The notes beneath the pieces were generated by a model, which saw only the letters and a list, made by a program, of their open reading frames with translations, was not told where the DNA came from and did not search any database. The position numbers were made by a program, and so were the translations under genes. Source: JAHFPN01 sp963765745 (GTDB lineage Bacteria; Pseudomonadota; Alphaproteobacteria; Rhizobiales; Xanthobacteraceae). From it: a DNA stretch of 10,339 bases. Position 1 is the stretch's first letter. Every line of letters starts with the position of its first letter. Where the stretch lies: assembly GCA_963765745.1 (NCBI GenBank), contig CAVXXM010000006.1, forward strand, positions 1 through 10,339. The letters are read 5' to 3'. Positions 1 to 5,058 of the stretch are shown piece after piece.

Positions 1-14
1 CTAGGCTGCCCCCA

Positions 15-1523
15 ATGACCAAGCCCTTCATCGACAACCAGCAGCGCGCCGAAGCGTATCTGGCGCGCTTCAAGTCCGGCCCGGTGCCGCACTGGATCGA
101 CGGCAAGGCCGATGCCGGCTCGGGCCAGACCTTCGACGACCTTTCGCCGGTCGACGGCCGGGTGCTCGCGAAGATTGCGCGCGGTACTGCCGCCGACATC
201 GACCGCGCCGCCAAGGCCGCGGCCCGCGCATTCCCGGCCTGGAGCAAGACGAGCGGCGAGACGCGCAAGGGGCTACTGCACAAGATCGCCGACAAGATCG
301 TGGCCCGCGCCGACGAGATCGCCTTCATCGAATGCATGGATACAGGCCAAGCGCTGCGCTACATGAGCAAGGCGGCGCTGCGCGCGGCCGATAATTTCCG
401 CTTCTTCGCCGACCGCGCGCCCGGCGCCCAGGACGGCCTGTCGCTGCCGGCCGAGGGCCAGCTCAACTACACGATCCGCCAGCCGATCGGCCCCGTGGGC
501 GTCATCACGCCGTGGAACACGCCCTTCATGCTCTCGACCTGGAAGATCGCACCGGCGCTCGCCGCCGGCTGCACGGTCGTCCATAAGCCCGCCGAATGGA
601 GCCCGCTCACGGCAATGTTGCTCTCGGAAATCGCGAGCGAAGTTCTGCCCGCCGGAGTGCTCAATCTGGTGCATGGGCTCGGCGAGGAGGCGGGAAAAGC
701 GCTCACCGAGCATCCGGCGATCAAGGCCATCGGCTTCGTCGGCGAGTCCGGCACCGGCTCGCTCATCATGGCGCAGGGCGCGCCGACGCTGAAGCGCGTG
801 CATTTCGAGCTCGGCGGCAAGAACCCGGTCATCATCTTCGACGACGCCGATCTGGATCGCGCCGTCGATGCGGCGCTATTCATGATCTATTCGCTCAACG
901 GCGAGCGCTGCACGTCGTCGAGCCGCGCGCTGGTGCAGGCCGGAATCTATGACGAGTTCATCAGGCGCGCGTCGGAGCGGATCAAGAAGATCAAGCTCGG
1001 CCACCCGCTCGATCCGGCGACCGAGATCGGCCCGCTCATCCACGCCGATCATCTGGAGAAGGTCACGAGTTATTACGCGCTGGCCAAGCAAGAAGGCGCC
1101 AGGGTGATCGAAGGGGGGCAGGGGAAACCGGCCGCCGGCTATTACGCCAAGCCCGTGCTGTTCGCCGACGCCAGGAATGACATGCGCATTGCGCAGGAGG
1201 AAATTTTCGGGCCCGCGCTCACTGCGATCCCGTTCCAGGACGAAGCCGAGGCGCTGAAGCTCGCCAACGACGTGCGCTATGGCCTTACGGCCTATATCTG
1301 GACCCGCGACGTTGGCCGCGCGCACCGCATGGCGCAATCGGTCGAGGCCGGCATGGTCTGGATCAACTCCGAAAACGTGCGCCACCTGCCGACGCCGTTC
1401 GGCGGCGTGAAGGCATCGGGCATCGGGCGCGACGGCGGCGACTACAGCTTCGATTTCTACATGGAGACCAAGAACATCGCGGTTGCCTTGGGCGACCACA
1501 AGATCCAGAAGATCGGGGAATGA
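15..1523 (+). CDS. hpaE: 5-carboxymethyl-2-hydroxymuconate semialdehyde dehydrogenase (HpaE-type aldehyde dehydrogenase)
   Basis: NAD-dependent aldehyde dehydrogenase of 502 residues, the usual size for the family, acting in the cytoplasm. Seen in the sequence: the oxyanion asparagine N168 in a WNTPFM motif, the general base E265 in FELGGKNP, and the nucleophile C299 in NGERCTSSSR. The WNTPFMLSTWK stretch is typical of HpaE-type enzymes, which oxidise the semialdehyde made by meta-cleavage of homoprotocatechuate. The extradiol dioxygenase HpaD lies next downstream, which supports that substrate over a generic aldehyde. The ATG at 15 has only a weak AGG at 3-5, and the window starts just upstream, so a slightly longer start cannot be excluded. 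A 174-bp gap with a palindromic repeat separates it from hpaD. A related semialdehyde dehydrogenase, such as a 2-hydroxymuconate type, is the main alternative. Confidence 0.83.
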   Translation: MTKPFIDNQQRAEAYLARFKSGPVPHWIDGKADAGSGQTFDDLSPVDGRVLAKIARGTAADIDRAAKAAARAFPAWSKTSGETRKGLLHKIADKIVARADEIAFIECMDTGQALRYMSKAALRAADNFRFFADRAPGAQDGLSLPAEGQLNYTIRQPIGPVGVITPWNTPFMLSTWKIAPALAAGCTVVHKPAEWSPLTAMLLSEIASEVLPAGVLNLVHGLGEEAGKALTEHPAIKAIGFVGESGTGSLIMAQGAPTLKRVHFELGGKNPVIIFDDADLDRAVDAALFMIYSLNGERCTSSSRALVQAGIYDEFIRRASERIKKIKLGHPLDPATEIGPLIHADHLEKVTSYYALAKQEGARVIEGGQGKPAAGYYAKPVLFADARNDMRIAQEEIFGPALTAIPFQDEAEALKLANDVRYGLTAYIWTRDVGRAHRMAQSVEAGMVWINSENVRHLPTPFGGVKASGIGRDGGDYSFDFYMETKNIAVALGDHKIQKIGE

Positions 1524-1538
1524 CGAATATAGTCTCCA

Positions 1539-1678
1539 CGTCATTCCGGGGCGCCCGCCGTAGCCCGAAGGGCGAAGGCGTGGCGAGCCCGAAATCCATA
1601 TCCGCCGACGTGAAAGAGTCGCGCCGGCAGGGGTTATGGATTCCGGCCCGCGCGCTTACGCGCGCGACCGGAATGACG
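1539..1678. repeat. 140-bp palindromic intergenic repeat
   Basis: The ends are perfect inverted copies: CGTCATTCCGG at 1539-1549 and CCGGAATGACG at 1668-1678. The right half contains a strong hairpin at 1640-1674: ATTCCGG pairs with CCGGAAT, and inside it CGCGCGC (1649-1655) pairs with GCGCGCG (1660-1666) around a TTAC loop. The element fills most of the gap between hpaE and hpaD. From general knowledge, dispersed palindromic elements with these ends are common in Bradyrhizobium and relatives, and they give spurious small ORFs. Transcribed, it would form a stable structure that could attenuate read-through or stabilise the upstream mRNA; that role is inference. Only one copy is in the window, so repetition in the genome is not shown here. 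Confidence 0.7.
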
Positions 1679-1697
1679 AGTACGCGATAGGAATGCC

Positions 1698-2681
1698 ATG
1701 CCGCTCAAGCCCCCCGTCTTCAATCCGCCGTTCAACATCCTGCGCTCGAGCCACGTGGTGCTCGGCGTCAGCGATCTCGCCGCCTCGCGCGCCTTCTATG
1801 TGGATTGCTTCGGAATGCTGGTCGCCGACGAGACCAAGGACACGCTCTATCTGCGCGGCATCGAGGAGCGCAACCATCACTCGATCGTGCTGCGCCAGAC
1901 CGGCCAGCCGCTCTGCTACGCGCTCGGCTACAAGGTCGGCGACGAGGACGACCTCGACAAGGCGGCCATGTGGTTCAAGGCCAAGGGTCTGCCGGCCGCT
2001 TTCCGCGAGGTGCCCTATCAGGGCCGCACGCTGTTCGCCCGCGACGTGCGCGGCATGCCGCTCGAGCTCTACGCCAGAATGGAGCTGCGGCCGAGCGCGC
2101 TGCAGAAATACGGCCTGCACCGCGGCGCCCGCATCCAGCGCATCGATCATCTCAACTGCTTCACCGACGACGTGCAGTCGAGCTACGAATTCTACAACGA
2201 CCTCGGCTTCCGCCTGACCGAATACACCGACACCGAGGACGTGCCGCCGCAGTTCTGGGCGGTGTGGATGGAGCGCAAGGGCAACGTCCACGACATCGCC
2301 TTCACCAACGGCGCCGGCCCGCGCCTGCATCACGTCGGCATGTGGACCGCGACCTCGCTCGACATCCTCCATGTCTGCGACGTGATGGCCACGACCGGCT
2401 ACCTGCAGAACATGGAACGCGGGCCCGGGCGGCACGGCATTTCCAACGCATTCTTCCTCTATGTGCGCGACCCCGACGGCCACCGCGTCGAGATGTTCAC
2501 CAGCGATTACCTCACCGTCGACCATGACCACAAGCCGATCCGCTGGACGCTGCGCGACCCGCAGCGCCAGACGCTGTGGGGCCATCCCGCGCCGAAAAGC
2601 TGGTTCGAGGAAGGCACCGTGTTCGAGGGTTGCCCGGTGCGCTCGCCGGTGCTCGAGGCGCAGCCGATCGTCGCGCGGTAG
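1698..2681 (+). CDS. hpaD: homoprotocatechuate (3,4-dihydroxyphenylacetate) 2,3-dioxygenase, HpaD-type
   Basis: Extradiol ring-cleavage dioxygenase of the vicinal-oxygen-chelate superfamily, 327 residues, cytoplasmic, needing Fe(II) or Mn(II). It has two VOC domains (about residues 14-130 and 148-270) and a C-terminal tail. Metal ligands are H151 (RIDHLNCF), H212 (LHHVGMW) and E265 (GHRVEMF). With a shift of two to four residues they match H155, H214 and E267 of the Brevibacterium fuscum enzyme. The acid-base H198 and Y255 match H200 and Y257. The substrate-pocket residues N153, W190, R241 and H246 match N157, W192, R243 and H248 as I recall that structure, which favours homoprotocatechuate over catechol. 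A TAGGA Shine-Dalgarno at 1688-1692 places the start at the ATG at 1698 rather than the out-of-frame ATG at 1693. The product feeds the upstream dehydrogenase, and the next gene starts 2 bases after the stop. Confidence 0.85.
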   Translation: MPLKPPVFNPPFNILRSSHVVLGVSDLAASRAFYVDCFGMLVADETKDTLYLRGIEERNHHSIVLRQTGQPLCYALGYKVGDEDDLDKAAMWFKAKGLPAAFREVPYQGRTLFARDVRGMPLELYARMELRPSALQKYGLHRGARIQRIDHLNCFTDDVQSSYEFYNDLGFRLTEYTDTEDVPPQFWAVWMERKGNVHDIAFTNGAGPRLHHVGMWTATSLDILHVCDVMATTGYLQNMERGPGRHGISNAFFLYVRDPDGHRVEMFTSDYLTVDHDHKPIRWTLRDPQRQTLWGHPAPKSWFEEGTVFEGCPVRSPVLEAQPIVAR

Positions 2682-2683
2682 GC

Positions 2684-3526
2684 ATGGATCTTTTCGTCTT
2701 CGTCGCGGTGCTGACCGCCGCTGTGATGCACGCGGGCTGGAACGCGGTGGTCAAGGTCGGGCTCGACCGCACCTCGTCGATCCTGCTCTTGTCGCTGGTG
2801 CAGAGCGGGCTGGCGCTCCTTCTGATGCCGTTCTTCCCGCCGCCGGCCGCCGCCGCCTGGCCGTGGCTTGCCGCCTCGGCGCTGCTGCACACCGGCTACA
2901 AACTGTTTCTCATCCGAGCCTACGAGCACGGCGACTTGAGCCAAGTCTATCCGCTGGCGCGCGGCGCCGCGCCTCTGATGGTGGCGGTGGTCGGCGCGCT
3001 CGTGCTCGGCGAGTCGATGACGCCGATCAAGGCGTTCGCGGTGATCGCCATCGCGCTCGGCGTCGTCGTGATGTCCTTGAAGGGCAGCGCCGATCTCGGC
3101 CGGCTGCCGGCCAAGGCGCTCGGCTATGCGCTGGCGACCTCCGTCTTCATCGCCGCCTATTCGCTGGTCGATGGCGTCGGTGCGCGCCTCGCGCTCACCG
3201 CCTCGGGTTTCGTATTGTGGATGTTCGTGCTCGACGGGCTGGTGATGCTCGCCTACGGCTTCGCCACGCGCGGCCGGAGCGCGCTCGTGCGCCTGGTGCC
3301 GGCCTGGCGCGAGGGCGTGCTCGCCGGCGCGCTTTCGCTCGGCGCTTATTGGATCGTGGTCTGGGCCTTCACCCAGGCGCCGATCGCGCTGGTGGTGGCG
3401 CTGCGCGAGACCAGCGTGCTGTTCGCCATGCTGATCGCGGTCTTTATGCTGCACGAAAAAGCCGGCCACTGGCGCTGGGCCGCCGCCGCGCTCATCGTCG
3501 GCGGCGTGGTGCTGATCCGGGTCTAG
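2684..3526 (+). CDS. EamA/DMT-family permease
   Basis: Inner-membrane transporter of the drug/metabolite transporter superfamily, 280 residues from this ATG. About ten hydrophobic helices are visible in two EamA-like repeats (roughly residues 3-131 and 142-279). Each repeat has the expected late helix with a Pro/Gly-rich start and an acidic end (PLMVAVVGALVLGE in the first, ETSVLFAMLIAVFMLHE in the second). The frame is open upstream to an ATG at 2576, but those 36 residues are charged, non-membrane and lie inside hpaD, so the start at 2684 is preferred. That start is 2 bases after the hpaD stop, with no well-spaced ribosome site of its own, which suggests translational coupling. Cotranscription with hpaD hints at uptake or efflux linked to aromatic metabolism, but the substrate cannot be read from the sequence. 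Confidence 0.85.
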   Translation: MDLFVFVAVLTAAVMHAGWNAVVKVGLDRTSSILLLSLVQSGLALLLMPFFPPPAAAAWPWLAASALLHTGYKLFLIRAYEHGDLSQVYPLARGAAPLMVAVVGALVLGESMTPIKAFAVIAIALGVVVMSLKGSADLGRLPAKALGYALATSVFIAAYSLVDGVGARLALTASGFVLWMFVLDGLVMLAYGFATRGRSALVRLVPAWREGVLAGALSLGAYWIVVWAFTQAPIALVVALRETSVLFAMLIAVFMLHEKAGHWRWAAAALIVGGVVLIRV

Positions 3527-3533
3527 AAATGCG

Positions 3534-3588
3534 TTCGGCCCCGCGGGGATTGCCCGGCAGGGCCGAAACGAAACTGTGGCGGTTTCGG
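3534..3588. terminator. possible bidirectional terminator region with two alternative hairpins
   Basis: This is the gap between two converging genes. TTCGGCCC (3534-3541) can pair with GGGCCGAA (3560-3567). Alternatively CCGAAAC (3563-3569) can pair with GTTTCGG (3582-3588). The two structures share the CCGAA segment and cannot form together. Neither is followed by a clear T-run on either strand, so a classical intrinsic terminator is not demonstrated; position and symmetry are the only support. Confidence 0.35.
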
Positions 3589-3590
3589 CG

Positions 3591-3760
3591 TTACTTTTTC
3601 TTGCGCCTCTTCTTCCGCTTTTCGCCCTTGGCTTTGCGCTTGATGTCCGCGCCATCGCGCGCTTGTAGGACTGGATGTCCTTGAACTTGCCCTTCTTGTC
3701 GCGAACGGCATAGAGCTTCTTGCCCTTCGAGCTGCGCATTACGGTCCGACGTCTGGCCAT
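3591..3760 (-). pseudogene. small Lys/Arg-rich protein, frameshifted (about 56 aa if repaired)
   Basis: A very basic small protein read right to left. The start is ATG at 3760-3758, with a GGGAGG ribosome site (3765-3770) 4 bases upstream. The first 35 codons give MARRRTVMRSSKGKKLYAVR, then DKKGKFKDIQSYKRA. After the codon ending at 3656 the frame is lost. The adjacent frame carries an obvious continuation, GADIKRKAKGEKRKKRRKKK, ending in TAA at 3593-3591. Adding one C between 3656 and 3655 restores a 56-residue protein with the join YKRA-H-GADIKRK. Small proteins of this look (AKGKKLYAVRD-KGKFKDIQSYKRAH) are, as I recall, conserved hypotheticals in Hyphomicrobiales; nucleic-acid or ribosome binding is suggested only by the charge. 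Without repair the N-terminal frame runs on antisense through the permease gene. This is either a true lesion or a one-base sequencing error. Confidence 0.62.
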
Positions 3761-3814
3761 GGTGCCTCCCAACGGGCAAGAATCTCGCGCCCGGTCGTGC
3801 GATTCTACGGGGTA

Positions 3815-3864
3815 GCGGACGCGGCGGCAACTGAGCCGCGCCGCTGTCCGCCGGAATCTCCGGC
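3815..3864. other. two adjacent GC-rich hairpins
   Basis: The first hairpin pairs GCGGAC and GCGGCG (3815-3826) with CGCCGC (3839-3844) and GTCCGC (3846-3851), with one bulged T at 3845: 12 base pairs. The second pairs GCCGGA (3850-3855) with TCCGGC (3859-3864) around an ATC loop. They overlap by two bases, so one must open slightly for the other to close. They lie in the 155-bp gap between the leftward small basic gene and the rightward tRNA, upstream of both. No T-tract follows on either strand. A leader structure of the small gene or a small palindromic repeat is possible; the role is unknown. Confidence 0.5.
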
Positions 3865-3877
3865 TCCCGGTGCGGGC

Positions 3878-3906
3878 TTGAAGGCTCAGGCCTTCGCGGC
3901 TAAGAG
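3878..3906 (+). promoter_or_regulatory. candidate promoter of tRNA-Glu
   Basis: TTGAAG (3878-3883) and TAAGAG (3901-3906) are separated by exactly 17 bases and end 9 bases before the tRNA 5' end. This is the right geometry for a sigma-70-type promoter starting at or just before the mature tRNA end. The -35 match is fair and the -10 match is weak, so the call rests mainly on spacing and position. Confidence 0.4.
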
Positions 3907-3915
3907 GAAGGCAAC

Positions 3916-3991
3916 GCTCCCTTCGTCTAGCGGCCCAGGACGTCGCCCTCTCACGGCGAAAACACGGGTTCGATTCCCGTAGGGAGCGCCA
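3916..3991 (+). tRNA. tRNA-Glu (anticodon CTC)
   Basis: A complete cloverleaf of 76 nt including an encoded CCA. The acceptor stem is GCTCCCT (3916-3922) with AGGGAGC (3981-3987), discriminator G at 3988, then CCA. The anticodon stem TCGCC (3943-3947) pairs with GGCGA (3955-3959) around the loop CTCTCAC, giving anticodon CTC at 3950-3952, which reads GAG. The T arm is ACGGG-TTCGATT-CCCGT. A D arm with GTCT and GGAC is present. No T-run terminator follows, and the convergent LysR gene stops one base beyond the CCA. It stands as a single tRNA gene, not part of a cluster. Confidence 0.96.
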
Positions 3992-3992
3992 G

Positions 3993-4997
3993 CTAGCGGA
4001 CTACACGCAGAACGCGCTCCGGCTGCGCCGATCCTGCCCCCGCGACCTCCTCCAGCCTTCCCGCCGGCCTGCGGAACAGCGTGCGGAACACCGAACGGAT
4101 CCATTCGTTGCCCGGCTCGCGGTGGAACCGCTCGTGCCAATATTGCGAGATTTCGATCTTCGGCAGCTTGACCGGCGGCGTCACCAGTTCGAGATCGAGA
4201 TCCTCGGCCAGCACCGTCGCGATCGAAAAAGGCAGCGTGGCGACGGCGTCGGTGTGCTTGGCCACCACGGCTGCGGCCAGGAAAATAGGAACCCGGCAAA
4301 TGATATTGTCCGGCGGGATCGCGGCCTCGAGCGCCCGCTCCGCCGATTGATGCGCGTGGCCGGTCCCGGCCATCGAGACCAGAACGTGTTTTTCCGCCGC
4401 GAAATCCTTGAGCGAAACTTCCGTTGAAATTCGCGGGTGGCCTTTTCGCACCACGCTCACGTAGCGCTCCACCCAAAGCGGCTGGCGGCGGATTCCCTTC
4501 ACCAGTTCGGGGAACGAGCCCATGGCGAAATCGATCTTGCCCGACTCCAGCCAGGAATCGAGATTTTGCGACTCCAGCTGCATCGCGCGCAGGCGAACAT
4601 GCGGCGCCTGTTGCGCGAGCAGCGTCACCAGCGGCGGCAAGAGCTTGATCACGCCGGCATCGACCACGCAGAAGTTGAAGGTGCGGCTGGAGATCAGCGG
4701 ATTGAACGGCACGTGCTCGCTCTTCAGCCGCCGCATCTGATCGAGGATGGCGCTCACCGGCGCCTTGAGCTCGAGCGCCTTGGGCGTCGGCTCCATGCGC
4801 AGCGCGACGCGCACGAACAACGGATCGTCGAAATAGCGCCGCAGCCGCGCCAGCGTCTTGGAGAGCGCCGGCTGCGTGAGGCTCAGCACCTTGGCCGCGC
4901 GCGTGAGACCGTGCTCGCGCAACAGCACGTCGAGCACCTGCAGATGATGCAGGTCGAGTTCGTCCTTATTCCTATGCGGAATAGAGTTTATACTCAT
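3993..4997 (-). CDS. LysR-type transcriptional regulator
   Basis: Cytoplasmic DNA-binding regulator of 334 residues, slightly longer than the usual 300-310. The N-terminal winged helix-turn-helix is at about residues 15-75, with the recognisable stretch LTRAAKVLSLTQPALSKTLA followed by RLRRYFDDPLFVR. The rest is a periplasmic-binding-protein-like effector domain (about 100-310), nearest in style to the NahR/LinR/NodD branch that senses aromatic compounds. The start is ATG at 4997-4995; no other start precedes the helix-turn-helix, and no Shine-Dalgarno is visible. A TATACT on the - strand (5011-5006) would start transcription at or next to the ATG, so the mRNA may be leaderless. The gene is divergent from the monooxygenase operon, which it probably controls along with itself. 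The last 20 or so residues look like a non-domain tail ending against the tRNA gene. Confidence 0.9.
   Translation of the reverse strand: MSINSIPHRNKDELDLHHLQVLDVLLREHGLTRAAKVLSLTQPALSKTLARLRRYFDDPLFVRVALRMEPTPKALELKAPVSAILDQMRRLKSEHVPFNPLISSRTFNFCVVDAGVIKLLPPLVTLLAQQAPHVRLRAMQLESQNLDSWLESGKIDFAMGSFPELVKGIRRQPLWVERYVSVVRKGHPRISTEVSLKDFAAEKHVLVSMAGTGHAHQSAERALEAAIPPDNIICRVPIFLAAAVVAKHTDAVATLPFSIATVLAEDLDLELVTPPVKLPKIEISQYWHERFHREPGNEWIRSVFRTLFRRPAGRLEEVAGAGSAQPERVLRVVR
4967..4983. promoter_or_regulatory. LysR-type operator candidate, dyad TATTCC-N5-GGAATA
   Basis: A perfect 17-bp inverted repeat, TATTCC (4967-4972) and GGAATA (4978-4983), centred at 4975. It contains a T-N11-A pair (T4969, A4981), the consensus feature of LysR-family sites. 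It sits inside the first codons of the regulator and 72 bases upstream of the monooxygenase start. Its right half, GGAATAG, recurs as CGAATAG at 5001-5007. It could be a primary recognition site; binding is inferred. Confidence 0.5.
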
Positions 4998-5011
4998 GGA
5001 CGAATAGTATA
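4989..5011. promoter_or_regulatory. second dyad TATACT-N11-AGTATA: operator and overlapping -10 boxes
   Basis: A perfect inverted repeat, TATACT (4989-4994) and AGTATA (5006-5011), centred at 5000. Its inner bases form another T-N11-A box (T4994, A5006). Its centre is 25 bp from the first dyad. Each arm is also a 5-of-6 match to a -10 hexamer: the left arm reads rightward towards the monooxygenase, and the right arm reads leftward to the regulator. The repeat covers the regulator start codon (4995-4997). No good -35 box is seen for either, as expected of activator-dependent promoters. Confidence 0.5.
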
Positions 5012-5043
5012 GGGACGACCGCGAGCGTAGGCTAGCGCCATCC

Positions 5044-5058
5044 TAGGAGCCGCAAGTG
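5044..5058 (+). promoter_or_regulatory. ribosome binding site deciding a GTG start
   Basis: TAGGAG at 5044-5049 lies 6 bases before GTG at 5056-5058. The protein begins LRTGKHYLEAL right after this codon, the usual beginning of HpaB-family proteins, so GTG is the best start. Confidence 0.7.

Noticed and set aside
1363..1599. Short - strand frame containing FGLRRAPRNDV
   Set aside because: It is produced by the palindromic repeat and the end of hpaE; such peptides are typical false genes over this kind of repeat.
1656..2585. 309-codon - strand frame opposite hpaD
   Set aside because: Composition (Val/Ala/His/Arg) and exact overlap with a well-supported dioxygenase mark it as a shadow.
3650..3664. 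Programmed -1 frameshift in the small basic gene
   Set aside because: A -1 shift after GCG would also join the frames, but there is no slippery heptamer or suitable downstream structure; a one-base indel is simpler.
2461..3684. Long + strand open frame of about 400 codons overlapping the permease
   Set aside because: Extremely Arg/Ala-rich with no domain; it is the shifted frame of GC-rich permease coding sequence.
2507..3772. Open frame of about 420 codons on the - strand, whose first 35 codons from 3760 look real
   Set aside because: Only the N-terminal part belongs to the small basic protein. The rest is antisense to the permease and hpaD genes and has the His/Arg/Gly/Gln-rich composition of a shadow frame.
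3916..3991. tRNA-Glu as a proven attachment site
   Set aside because: No integrase and no second copy of the tRNA 3' end is visible in the window, so it is only raised as a question.
4437..5012. 191-codon + strand frame antisense to the LysR gene
   Set aside because: His/Arg/Gln-rich shadow of a well-recognised regulator, with no domain or ribosome site.
5012..5055. Further palindromes GCTAGC and CCTAGG before the monooxygenase start
   Set aside because: Only 6 bp each without T-N11-A geometry, which is expected by chance; CCTAGG overlaps the ribosome site.
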